64,000 nucleotides of DNA. It comes from JADZFO01 sp964512635 (GTDB lineage: Bacteria; 4484-113; JAFGCY01). The DNA lies in the NCBI GenBank assembly GCA_964512635.1, contig CAZEJB010000017.1, forward strand, positions 1 through 64,000, written 5' to 3'. Positions 8,002 through 16,532 of this stretch are shown here, one piece after another; position 1 is the first letter of the stretch, and every line of letters starts with the position of its first letter. The position numbers and the translations under genes were made by a program. The notes under the pieces were generated by a model that had not been told where the DNA came from, did not search any database, and was given only the letters and a program-made list of their open reading frames with translations.

Positions 8002-10229
8002 TGCGGGAAGGCCTGCTGCAGCTTCCATACGGCCTGGATGTCAGCCCAGTCCAGCCAGCGCGTCTGCGCGGCCTGCGCAAGCTGCTCGGGATCCACCGGG
8101 GCACCGGTCAGGTCATAGAACTGCGTCGTGCCCACGTCATTGCGGTCCTGTACTGCCATGTACTGCCCCTGGCTATAGACCGCTTGGCCCAGGCTGCGCG
8201 CCGAGTCGGCGACCTGCATCAATCCCGGCTCAAACAAGGCCTGCCAGGGCAGGCTGTCTGGCGACTGGCCGCGGGACAGCGGCAGGCTGCCCAGCAGCTC
8301 GCCGCTCGCGCTGTAGCGGCACAATCTCCTGTTGACTGTTCTGGCCCTGCCTGCCGCCATCCCATAGCCCTGGCCCACACTTGGCAGTATCGGCAGCGCA
8401 GCAGTTGCCGTTTCATCCTCCCAGGATCCCAGCTCGCCATAGGTCACGACCTGCCCGTCCGGCATGATCAGCGCACTCTGCACCGGTTGCTGCCCCAGCC
8501 AGTCGGGGATTCGCGGGTAGTAGCTGGCAAGCGCCGGCCAGAGCGAAGTGCTTAGCTGCTCCTGCAGTTCCGGGTCAAGCACGCCGCCGCTGTGCATGTA
8601 CACCGAATCAGCCAGTCGCGCGTTGGCCGACTGCCGCTGCTCCGGCGTGCCATAAAGCGCCTCATGCTCCAGCTGCAGCGCCAGCGCCAGCGGCATGGCA
8701 TAGCCATCCTTGTCCACGCGGGTCCGCAGCTGCTGCCAGCCGGGCGTCGCCGACGGCTCCGCGCCGAGCTGCAAGCTGTCGCCAGTCAACGAGAAGGCAT
8801 TGCTTTGCTTAGGGTTTTCCCAGCCTTCGTGCTCCCAGATCCAGCCGTCGATAGCGCCATACTCGTTGGCGTACGGATTGCCAGGCGAATTGATACTGCG
8901 GACCGGCCGCGGCGGTGGAGAGCCGAAATGCCCGCGCGGTGGGGACTCTGTGCCGACGGCCCAGCGGGTGCGCGGCCGAGATTTGCTGTCGCCAGACACA
9001 ACTGGTCCTTCTGCTGTGCCCGCAAAGGGCGAGGGCGTGGAGTCCGTGAGTCCCAGCTCAAGCTGCGCCTGGTAGATCGCCGCAAGCTGCGGCGCCCCAA
9101 TCGGCATGCAGGTTGTGTTGTGGTAGCGGCTCAGCGGGGCGTTGATATCGATTGGGTTGCCACGGTAGTCGCGGGCCCATTCCAGTACCATCGGCTCGCT
9201 GCGGGCTAGTTCAGGTTCTGGGAAGTTGCCATAGCCGGTCCACCAGAAGGCGTAGATATTCGGCTCAGTGCCGTCATCCTGCTCCGAAATCGTGCCCAGT
9301 CGCCGGGCGATGGCTTCCTCGCCATACAGAGCGGCGAAATCAATCGGGCTGCTTGGCATACCGATCATTGGGGCCTGCCCGATCACGCGGCCATCTGGCT
9401 TGTAGAGATAACTCGGTTCGCGCCGCAGGCCTCCATACTTGCTGAGCATGTCACTGGGCCAGTCTTCAAGGCTCACGCTGCCTCCCAGCGGCCCAAGGCA
9501 AAGCCAGTCGCCTTCCAGTGTGGTCAGCGCCTCCTGCGGCGGGTTTTCACCCAGCCAGGCCGGGATCGGCGGATAGTCCACCGCCATCGCCAGTGCCTCT
9601 TCGTGTTGCCGGCGCTGCGCCAGTTCTTCCGGCATGCAGCCCGCGCTGTGGAACCAGAACTTCACCTGAGCATCGGCCCGGCCGTAGGGAATGGACTGGT
9701 GGCCGGCAAGCGTGGTGCCCGGCACAACTTCGGTGTAGAAGCGCCAGGTCTGGCACTGCGGGATCAGCCAGCCTTCGGGGCTGACGAAGCTGTAGTAGTC
9801 ACCCCATTGCTCCGCGCTTCCGCCCTGCTGCGCTATCCGCGCCTGCTTGAGCGGCTCAAACTCAATGCCGCCCCAATTCGGGGCGAAGTAATTGCCGTAG
9901 AACCAGCGGTCCCAGTCTTCATACTGGCCCAGGTAAGGGTTGGCCGGGTCATCCAGCGGGCGGACGCGGGTGTACTCATAGCCCTTGTCATCCTGGGTTT
10001 CGTAGTACCAGCGCGATGCCAGCGGCAGAGTCGTATCAGGCGGGATTTCAACCCCGCGCAGCACCTCGCCGTACTGCGGCAGGCGTCCGCTGCTGGCAGA
10101 TGCAGTCGCAGAGACGGGCTGACTGCTGTTCTCTGCGGCCGCGGCAGGACCCTGCGCTGCAAAGAGCAGGACTCCCGCCAGCAGGGTGCCTGCCAGCACT
10201 TTTCGACTCAACTTATTGAAGAGCTTCAT
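7998..10229 (-). CDS. Secreted two-module protein of unknown function (tandem family)
   Basis: The product is 743 aa. A clear signal peptide (LAGTLLAGVLLFAAQGPAAAA) precedes two family modules. Module 1 opens with VRPLDDPANPYLGQYEDWDRW at about residue 90. Module 2 opens with VRSINSPGNPYANEY near residue 440. PAWLGENPP, PDWLGQQPV with MPDGQVVTYGELG, and RYSASGELLGSLP are present. The linker has SPFAGTAEGPV, matching the 734-aa and 799-aa paralogues. GGAGGAG lies 6 nt before the ATG. It overlaps the short paralogue downstream by 4 bp. The repeated architecture points to a surface or periplasmic structural or binding role, but no enzyme motif is visible. Confidence 0.82.
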   Translation of the reverse strand: MKLFNKLSRKVLAGTLLAGVLLFAAQGPAAAAENSSQPVSATASASSGRLPQYGEVLRGVEIPPDTTLPLASRWYYETQDDKGYEYTRVRPLDDPANPYLGQYEDWDRWFYGNYFAPNWGGIEFEPLKQARIAQQGGSAEQWGDYYSFVSPEGWLIPQCQTWRFYTEVVPGTTLAGHQSIPYGRADAQVKFWFHSAGCMPEELAQRRQHEEALAMAVDYPPIPAWLGENPPQEALTTLEGDWLCLGPLGGSVSLEDWPSDMLSKYGGLRREPSYLYKPDGRVIGQAPMIGMPSSPIDFAALYGEEAIARRLGTISEQDDGTEPNIYAFWWTGYGNFPEPELARSEPMVLEWARDYRGNPIDINAPLSRYHNTTCMPIGAPQLAAIYQAQLELGLTDSTPSPFAGTAEGPVVSGDSKSRPRTRWAVGTESPPRGHFGSPPPRPVRSINSPGNPYANEYGAIDGWIWEHEGWENPKQSNAFSLTGDSLQLGAEPSATPGWQQLRTRVDKDGYAMPLALALQLEHEALYGTPEQRQSANARLADSVYMHSGGVLDPELQEQLSTSLWPALASYYPRIPDWLGQQPVQSALIMPDGQVVTYGELGSWEDETATAALPILPSVGQGYGMAAGRARTVNRRLCRYSASGELLGSLPLSRGQSPDSLPWQALFEPGLMQVADSARSLGQAVYSQGQYMAVQDRNDVGTTQFYDLTGAPVDPEQLAQAAQTRWLDWADIQAVWKLQQAFPQ

Positions 10230-10316
10230 TTTGGACTCCTCCCGGTAATGGGCGACAAGTGATTATGCCGCCTGCAGGTCTCAGCCAGCAAACTTCCCTG
10301 TTCAATCTCGGCAGTC

Positions 10317-11540
10317 TCAGCAGCCTTCCGGGCCGGGGTCGCCGCTGGTCAGTCCCAGCTCAAGTTGTGCCTGATACAGCCAGCGCACGAAGTCCCCGTC
10401 CACCGGACGGTAACAGCTGCGGATGGCTGGTTCCAAAGGCGCATCAAGGTCCAGCGGCACGCCCAGCAGGTCGGTGGCGAATAGCGGCACGCGCTGGCGT
10501 GAGCCGCTGGCCGGGTCGATCTCGCTGCGCACCCTGACGCGAAAAAGGTCGGTGACAATGTCGTATTCTTCCGGGTTGCTGCTATTGGCGGAGTTCGTTG
10601 TGTAGGTGCCCATTCCCGGCAGCAGCTGGAAGTAGGGCAGTGCGCCGGTCAGCTCCCGTTCCTGCGGCGGCAGCGGCTCGCGCTTCTCGCCAGTAAAGCT
10701 GAAGCGCTGCCAGCTGTCTTGGAAGGCGGGCTTAAAGTCTGCGGGGTCGCTGCTGCTGCGCTGCAGATCCGCGTAACTCCCCGGCCCGCCGGAACAAAGC
10801 AGTTCACCGCCGGGCAGGAAGACCACCCAGGCGCAGGGGTTCAGCCCCAGCCACTGCGGCACCGGCGGGAAGTCGGCGGCCAGCTGCAGTGCACGGTCGT
10901 GCTCCATGCGTGCGCGCATGTCGGCGGGCATAACACCGGCGCAGGGCATGGTCCAGAGCACTTCATAGCTGAAACTCAGCGGCCGCTTGTCCCCAAGGAT
11001 TTCAGCGATGCTTCCAGCGGGCAGCTGCGGACGCCGGCGCTCCCAGCTCTGTGCGCTGGGCAGCATGAATCCGGCCTTGTCAACTTCAACGTTGACATAG
11101 ACCCAGTCGCTTTCCTGCGCATCATTGATGCTCAGCAGGCGGGTTTTGAGTTCGTCATAAATGTGCCGCTCGCGGTGGTAGGGAAAGAAATGCTCAAACA
11201 GCCAGCGGTCATAGTCCGTGTACTGCGCGGCCCAGCAGTTTTCCGGGTCATCGAGCGCGCGCACCTTTTGCTGCACCTGCAGGCCGCTCCAGTCTTCGCG
11301 CTGAGCCATGCGCGGCAGCTCATACATTGCCTGGGCCTCAGTGGCCTCAGCGATCATTTCAACTATGCTGGGGTCTATCGCTGCCTCATCAGGCACGGCC
11401 TCCAGACCGGTCGGCTGCATCTGGGGCAGGCCCTCGTCGGGCAGTTCATAATCCGCGAAGGCTACGGCTGGCAGCATGGAAAGCAGCATGCCAAGTAGCA
11501 CGGCGGGAAACACAGCACGGGCTGCACGCGGACGACCCAT
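10317..11540 (-). CDS. Secreted single-module protein of the tandem family
   Basis: The product is 407 aa with a signal peptide ending VAFA-DYELP. It has one family module: VRALDDPENCWAAQYTDYDRW (the usual NPY is NCW), then PQWLGLNPC, PGGELLCSGGPG, and a weak YRY-like block. It stops right after QLELGLTSGDPGPEGC. In the two-module paralogues this is exactly where the linker to module 2 begins, so the protein looks like module 1 alone. The start at ATG 11540 has GGAG 5 nt upstream and places the signal peptide at the N-terminus; the frame is open a further 43 codons upstream, but that region is not protein-like. It is the first gene of the right-hand cluster. Confidence 0.75.
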   Translation of the reverse strand: MGRPRAARAVFPAVLLGMLLSMLPAVAFADYELPDEGLPQMQPTGLEAVPDEAAIDPSIVEMIAEATEAQAMYELPRMAQREDWSGLQVQQKVRALDDPENCWAAQYTDYDRWLFEHFFPYHRERHIYDELKTRLLSINDAQESDWVYVNVEVDKAGFMLPSAQSWERRRPQLPAGSIAEILGDKRPLSFSYEVLWTMPCAGVMPADMRARMEHDRALQLAADFPPVPQWLGLNPCAWVVFLPGGELLCSGGPGSYADLQRSSSDPADFKPAFQDSWQRFSFTGEKREPLPPQERELTGALPYFQLLPGMGTYTTNSANSSNPEEYDIVTDLFRVRVRSEIDPASGSRQRVPLFATDLLGVPLDLDAPLEPAIRSCYRPVDGDFVRWLYQAQLELGLTSGDPGPEGC

Positions 11541-11868
11541 GCATGCTCCAATACGCAGTAAGCTGCCAGCGCTGGCAGCGGTCTCGCAGACAGATCCACT
11601 CATCGCCATCCTCCCTAAGACCGGCTCGAGTTCGCTCAGTGCTCTGCAGCGCCAGAACAGGTCAGTCATCTGCTTGATTCACTGAAGAGATATTCGCATG
11701 CCGCCGCCCGGATGGCAAACTTCCTAGCAGAACAGCTTGGCTTAGGATGGGGCACCAGCGGGAATGGACTGCGAAATCTGCTATGACCACATGCGCATAC
11801 GCTATCTCGCTGAGCCAGCAGGCTTAGTAAAGGGTAAACTCGCAGCAGTGCAAAGCGAGGAGTTCATC
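11541..11868. other. Divergent intergenic region, no gene seen
   Basis: About 330 bp between the right-hand secreted cluster (minus) and a small plus-strand gene. It presumably contains both promoters. I see no repeat, hairpin or convincing hexamer pair. Confidence 0.35.
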
Positions 11869-12192
11869 ATGTCTGAGGGTCAACAGCTCGAAGCTCTGAT
11901 CGGGCTTCAGCTTCCGCGTAAAGATCTGAAACTGCTGCTCGATTTGGTCGCAGCGCGTGCCGAGCGTTATGAGATAACGGCGGACTATTGCGCCCGCAAT
12001 GGCTTGTATGACCAGACTGATCCGGTGCTCGCCGGCGAGGTCAGTAACTTCGTCGCCAGTCTGGAGCGCGGCTATGACGAGGACGATGCGCTGGCAGCCG
12101 TGAATGACGCGAGGCAGGCCATGGAGCACGCCCGAACCCTGCGCTCCCTGGAAGAGCGCATCAAAAGTGCACTTGGCGCAGAATCGGCTTGA
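11869..12192 (+). CDS. Small helical hypothetical protein
   Basis: The product is 107 aa, acidic and predicted all-helical, with no recognised family. GAGGAG lies 6 nt before the ATG at 11869, which decides this start over earlier in-frame codons. Three segments look like amphipathic helices (residues 6-35, 58-85 and 88-105). It lies 30 bp upstream of the first AlkB gene and could be co-transcribed, but that gene also has an AT-rich stretch that could be its own promoter. Confidence 0.6.
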   Translation: MSEGQQLEALIGLQLPRKDLKLLLDLVAARAERYEITADYCARNGLYDQTDPVLAGEVSNFVASLERGYDEDDALAAVNDARQAMEHARTLRSLEERIKSALGAESA

Positions 12193-12222
12193 TATTTTCA
12201 GATCTTCAGATAAGCTATACAT

Positions 12223-12855
12223 GTGAATAGCTTATTTGCCGACGCAGTGCCCGACGTGCATCTCACATTGCCAGCAGGTTTCATCTACGAATCAGAGTTT
12301 CTAAGCCCCTCCGAGGAAGCGGAGATTCTGAAAGTACTGGCGGGCCTCGAGCTGAGCAACTCCCGCTACCACGAATACACGGCCTTGCGGCGGACATCGG
12401 CCTTTCGCCTGCCATGGAATGCAGCCGACGCTGACTCTGCCCCTGATGGCGACGCGGCCATTCCAGATGTGTTAGTCAGGCTTGTGTCAAAGGTTGCAGC
12501 ACACTACGGATTTCCTCGAGCTGCCATACCGCATCTCCTGGTCACCGAGTATCCGCCGGGGGCTCCGATGGGCTGGCACCGGGATGCCCCGCCCTGCGCC
12601 GAGATCTTCGGGGTCTCCCTCGGCTCGTCCTGCCGCTTCAGACTGCGCCCGATGTCTGTGGCAGGACCAGAGGCAACAGCCGCCGAGCGCCGGCGAGCCA
12701 GTATTGCCTTGACGGTTGAGCCGCGCTCGCTGTACTGCATGACCGGGCCGGCCCGCAGTGACTGGCAGCATGCAGTTTCCCCGGTCAGGCAGCTGCGCTT
12801 CAGCATCACGCTTAGAACTCTGACCAGGCAGGTAAAAACAATTTCCAAATCTTGA
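12223..12855 (+). CDS. AlkB-like Fe(II)/2-oxoglutarate dioxygenase
   Basis: The product is 210 aa, the normal size for AlkB/ALKBH2-like enzymes. These remove alkyl groups from DNA bases by oxidation using Fe(II), oxygen and 2-oxoglutarate. The iron ligands are visible as H119-x-D121 in MGWHRDAP and H183 in WQHAVSP. The 2-oxoglutarate-binding RFSITLR (R192, R198) follows. The start is GTG at 12223, chosen by alignment with the adjacent paralogue. An AT-rich TATACAT abuts it and there is no Shine-Dalgarno. It is paired with a diverged paralogue 30 bp downstream. Confidence 0.85.
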   Translation: MNSLFADAVPDVHLTLPAGFIYESEFLSPSEEAEILKVLAGLELSNSRYHEYTALRRTSAFRLPWNAADADSAPDGDAAIPDVLVRLVSKVAAHYGFPRAAIPHLLVTEYPPGAPMGWHRDAPPCAEIFGVSLGSSCRFRLRPMSVAGPEATAAERRRASIALTVEPRSLYCMTGPARSDWQHAVSPVRQLRFSITLRTLTRQVKTISKS

Positions 12856-12879
12856 CAAACAGACAGAATTAGGTATAAT
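12852..12879 (+). promoter_or_regulatory. Near-consensus promoter of the second AlkB gene
   Basis: TTGACA (12852-12857), 16-bp spacer, TATAAT (12874-12879). The GTG start follows 6 nt later at about the expected transcription start. The mRNA is therefore probably leaderless. The -35 overlaps the end of the upstream AlkB gene. Confidence 0.8.
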
Positions 12880-12885
12880 GTTGTT

Positions 12886-13545
12886 GTGACGCAAGTTCAA
12901 CTTTTTGATGCAGGCAGTAGTGCTTCAATGCTGCCGCCCGGCCTGAGTTATCAGCCTGATTTCATTTCGGCGCCTGAGGCGGCCGAGTTGCTCGCACAGC
13001 TCCCGGGCATTGAGCGCGCGCCTTTCCTCCTGCGTGGCTTTCCCAGCAAGCGCCTCGTCGCCTCCTTCGGTATGGCGCTCGATTTCCGCGGCGGAACAAG
13101 CTGGGCCCAGCGGCCGCCGCCGGACTTTCTTGAAGCGCTGATTGAGCGTGTCGCGGAGCACCTTTCCCGGCCGCGGAAAGATCTGGCGCACATCCTGGTA
13201 ACCGAGTATCCGCCGGGCGCGATCATCAACTGGCACCGCGATGCTGCGCAGTTTGAGGTGATCTGCGGCGTCTCGCTGGGCAGCCCGGCCACGCTGAAGC
13301 TGCGCCAATGTGTCGAGCCCCAGGGCGGACATGGTTACGGCCGCAGTGCCCGGACTCGCGGCGCGGCGGCAGAGCCGGCTGCGCACCAGGAGAAGGCCAC
13401 CCCGCGCGGGCAGGCAATCAGCCTTGTGCTGGAGCCCCGCTCGCTGTACATCATGCGCGGCCCGGCGCGCAGCGACTGGGAGCACTCAATTGCCCCGCTG
13501 GCGGCCACGCGCTTCTCGATTACGCTGCGAACGCTGTATCGCTGA
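12886..13545 (+). CDS. AlkB-like Fe(II)/2-oxoglutarate dioxygenase (second copy)
   Basis: The product is 219 aa. It has H117-x-D119 in INWHRDAA, a distal His in DWEHSIAP, and RFSITLRTL as the 2-oxoglutarate motif. VTEYPPGA and GPARSDW are identical or near identical to the first copy, but the rest is divergent, including an extra Gly/Ala/Arg-rich loop at about residues 145-175. An old tandem duplication with possibly different substrate range fits. Translation starts at a GTG directly after a TATAAT box. It could be expressed separately from copy one through its own strong promoter. Confidence 0.87.
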   Translation: MTQVQLFDAGSSASMLPPGLSYQPDFISAPEAAELLAQLPGIERAPFLLRGFPSKRLVASFGMALDFRGGTSWAQRPPPDFLEALIERVAEHLSRPRKDLAHILVTEYPPGAIINWHRDAAQFEVICGVSLGSPATLKLRQCVEPQGGHGYGRSARTRGAAAEPAAHQEKATPRGQAISLVLEPRSLYIMRGPARSDWEHSIAPLAATRFSITLRTLYR

Positions 13546-13577
13546 GCTCCGAGCAGCAGCCCTTACCGCGCCTCAAG

Positions 13578-16415
13578 CTAATCCAGCCGGGGGCGCGCAA
13601 AATGCAGTTCCTGAGCCGGGCTGTCATAGTACGCAGTCAGCGGGAGGCCGTCGGCGCTGAGGCAGGCGGAGAGCAGCAGCCCGGCTGAGTTGGCCTCGAT
13701 CACACGGTCCTGGCCCCAGTCTGTCCCGGTGCTATCCAGAGCCTGGGCAAAGGTAGCCTTGGGGGAGGCGCCATTATCGCCGCGGAAGATCAACGGCCGG
13801 CCATTCACGATCAGCAGTTGCAGTGCTCCAACACTGCCAGAGATGCCGACGTCCAGTGGGCTGCCCCAGGCGCTTCCGTTGGCGTCGGTCGCCCGCACAA
13901 GCTGGACCTCGTTCTGGGTTACATTGTGGTAGCAGATCGCCGGCTGGTTCTGGATAAGCTCCATCGAAGCGAAGGAACCGCAGTCATCAGCGCTCCCTTC
14001 AACAATGACGGGCGAAGGCCAGGCGGTGCCATCGGCATCATTGGCCCGGACAAAGAGCAGGTTGCCATTATCAGAGCGGTAATAGGAGATCGCCGGCCGC
14101 GAGCCAACCGTCCTCAGGGTCGTATACAGGCCGGTGGTGCCGGTCCCGTCGACCACGATTGGCGTGCCCCAGGAACTGCCGGATATGTTGCTGGCGCGAA
14201 CATAGTAAAGAGACTGGTCAGTGCCGTTACGGTAGGAGATCGCCGGCCGGCCGCCGATAATCGCACAGCTGCAGAAGTCGCCAACCAAATCGGCTGAATT
14301 GTCTACGGTGGCGCTGACGTTGAAACTGCTGCCTTCATTCTGGCTGGCCTTGAAGAAGAGGTCGCCGTCCCGGGCATAGGCCAGATTGAACTGACTGACG
14401 CCCTGTGCCAGGCTCATGAATTCCCCGCCGTTGGAATCCACAGTAATCGGAGAGGCCCAGCTGCTGCCCTGTGGATCGAAGCTGCGGATGAACAGCAGGT
14501 CGTCTGTGTCGACCTTGTTGTAGGCAATGCCAACCAGGCTGGATAGCTGGATATTCAAGCCGGTGATGCTGGTGTTGCCGTTGAGCAGATGGCCGCTGGT
14601 CACGACCTCCGGCGTCAAGCGCAGGACCTGCAGCAGGCAGTAGGCCACGCTCTCATGTCCCTCGCTGTCGCGCACCTTGACCGCCGGAAGGTAGTTGCCT
14701 GGCGCGCTGAAGCTCGCCTGCTGCGTGGCTGTCCCGCTATAGGGCAGAAAACTGCCGTCACCTTCCGGGTCAAAGGAATACTCCAGGCTGTCCCCGTCCG
14801 GGTCGCTGCTGGCGGCGGCGCTCAGGAGTGGCGGGGTCGAAGCGCTGAACTTGCCGAGGAAGACTTTTGACTGGTCCGAGGCAAGCAGCGCCACCGGAGG
14901 CAGGTTGGCCCCCGGACCCTCAACAAGGATGCTGATTGTGTCCACATCGAAGGCGCCCTGGTCATCAATCACGCGTAGTTTGGCGTTGAACAGACCGGGA
15001 GCGTTATAGGTGTGCTGGGCACTCAGCTGATCAGTTGAAGCTGCATCGAAGGCGTCAAAAGCACCGTCCCCGTCAAAGTCCCAGCCGCCACCAACGATAC
15101 TGCCATCCGGGTCGGCACTCTCGCCGGCACTGAAATCCACCTCCAGCGGTGCAGCGCCGCTTGAAACACTGCTCAGTCCGCTGGCGACCGGCCGGCTGTT
15201 GCCGGCAACGATAAGGCTGACGCCTCCGTAGGCCTGGAATTGACCATCAGGGCTTGAGGCACGAACCCGTGGGCGGATGATCCCCACCGCGCTGGTATCG
15301 ATCTGCTGGCTGAGAACGCTGCTGCCGGTAACTTCAAAGCCGCCATCGCCGTCAAGGTCATAGTCCAGCAGCAGGCTGGCCGCGGCATTGACTGTAAGTG
15401 TCGATGCTTCACCGCGCAGGATGCTGGGCTCCGCGATGCTCAGCTGCAGTTGCGGGGGGCTGCCGGAGAGAGCAGCGGCGGATACCTCACCGGAGAGAGC
15501 GCTCTCATTGCCATTATGGTCAATCGCGCTGATCCGCACAAATGTGTTGCCGCTAAGTCCGCTAAGCAGGAAGCGCGTTGTTCCCTCAACGTAAGCGGCG
15601 CGGTTTACGCCGCTATCAGTAGTCGCGGCGAAACTGGCAGCGGCATGGTAAATGCGATAGCCCGCAAGATCAGCGGCAATTACACCGTTCCACTGCAGGC
15701 TGAGGCCGCCGGCAACCGGAGCAGCGGTAAGCCCACCCGGTACTGGCGGCGCTAAAGTGTCAGCCGGGTCCAGCCCTTCAAAGCCGATGCCCAGCACATC
15801 CACTGTGCTGCCGTCAAAGGCAACGACGGTCACGAAAGTGTTTCCAGCGCCGGAAAGGTAGGATTGGGCAGCGAAGACATCCGGGCCGGGCGAGCTGGCG
15901 CGGGCCAGACGGATATGGTTGTCGCTGTAAGGACCATGCCACTCCCAGCGCAGACCGCTGTAGTCACTCAGGCCGAGGAAATAGCTGGACTGGCTGCCGT
16001 CGCTACGCGGCCGCGGGTTGATGTCAAGGGCCAGCACGCCGGGCTCCTGTCCTGCCAGCTCAAGGCGGTACATTGCCCAGGCAATTTCGCCCGATCCGGC
16101 ATCCCCGCTTTGCAGTCGACTCGCTTCACCGCTATCAGCAACCTCCCCGGCCTCAAGGAAGCGCTCGACGCCAGGCAGGAATTCGGAGTCTGAATCTAGA
16201 CCACTTGACTCCCTGGCATCGTTTTCCCACGGCTGCGGTGCATCCAGCGGCAGGCCCTGGGGCCAGCTTGCCACTCCGGCAGCGATGCTCTGGTACGGTG
16301 TCGCTGCCAGCTTGCCGGCGTCGCCGGCGCAGGAAGCCAGCAGCAGGCAAAAGGTCGCCCCAACGAGTGCACTGATGACACTTGCACGAGTAATGAAGCG
16401 GCTGAAAGAAGACAT
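13578..16415 (-). CDS. Large lipoprotein with FN3, PKD and propeller-like repeats
   Basis: The product is 945 aa. The signal peptide ends in a lipobox, LLASC. About residues 75-220 form a module shared by eight exported proteins in this window (MYRLELAG..., then a LGLSDYSGLRWEW core). A fibronectin type III domain follows (PPVPGGLTAAPV...YRIYHAA). At least two PKD-like domains then appear (SADPDGS...GWDFDGDGAFD). The C-terminal third has repeats of about 50 aa (GRPAISY, LYYVRAS, SSWGTPIVV) resembling a beta-propeller. ATG 16415 has GAGG 8 nt upstream and is preferred to GTG 16424. It is likely anchored in the outer membrane. Substrate unknown. Confidence 0.82.
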   Translation of the reverse strand: MSSFSRFITRASVISALVGATFCLLLASCAGDAGKLAATPYQSIAAGVASWPQGLPLDAPQPWENDARESSGLDSDSEFLPGVERFLEAGEVADSGEASRLQSGDAGSGEIAWAMYRLELAGQEPGVLALDINPRPRSDGSQSSYFLGLSDYSGLRWEWHGPYSDNHIRLARASSPGPDVFAAQSYLSGAGNTFVTVVAFDGSTVDVLGIGFEGLDPADTLAPPVPGGLTAAPVAGGLSLQWNGVIAADLAGYRIYHAAASFAATTDSGVNRAAYVEGTTRFLLSGLSGNTFVRISAIDHNGNESALSGEVSAAALSGSPPQLQLSIAEPSILRGEASTLTVNAAASLLLDYDLDGDGGFEVTGSSVLSQQIDTSAVGIIRPRVRASSPDGQFQAYGGVSLIVAGNSRPVASGLSSVSSGAAPLEVDFSAGESADPDGSIVGGGWDFDGDGAFDAFDAASTDQLSAQHTYNAPGLFNAKLRVIDDQGAFDVDTISILVEGPGANLPPVALLASDQSKVFLGKFSASTPPLLSAAASSDPDGDSLEYSFDPEGDGSFLPYSGTATQQASFSAPGNYLPAVKVRDSEGHESVAYCLLQVLRLTPEVVTSGHLLNGNTSITGLNIQLSSLVGIAYNKVDTDDLLFIRSFDPQGSSWASPITVDSNGGEFMSLAQGVSQFNLAYARDGDLFFKASQNEGSSFNVSATVDNSADLVGDFCSCAIIGGRPAISYRNGTDQSLYYVRASNISGSSWGTPIVVDGTGTTGLYTTLRTVGSRPAISYYRSDNGNLLFVRANDADGTAWPSPVIVEGSADDCGSFASMELIQNQPAICYHNVTQNEVQLVRATDANGSAWGSPLDVGISGSVGALQLLIVNGRPLIFRGDNGASPKATFAQALDSTGTDWGQDRVIEANSAGLLLSACLSADGLPLTAYYDSPAQELHFARPRLD

Positions 16416-16521
16416 AAGGCGCACCTCGTCCCGAGATAGGTCAAAGCGAGCGAACAGCGGAAGGTTCGCAGTGAATACTGAGTATAAAGCAGCTCTGGAG
16501 TTTGCAGCCCCGGTCCACCGC

Positions 16522-16527
16522 TAGAAT
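16522..16527 (+). promoter_or_regulatory. -10 box of the amidase gene (leaderless start)
   Basis: TAGAAT ends 5 nt before the GTG start at 16533. No Shine-Dalgarno is present. A weak TTTGCA lies about 15 bp upstream as a possible -35. Confidence 0.5.
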
Positions 16528-16532
16528 CAACT

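Noticed and set aside
12190..12222. Leaderless promoter for the first AlkB gene
   Set aside because: AT-rich elements abut the GTG, but no -35/-10 spacing fits well enough to name a promoter.
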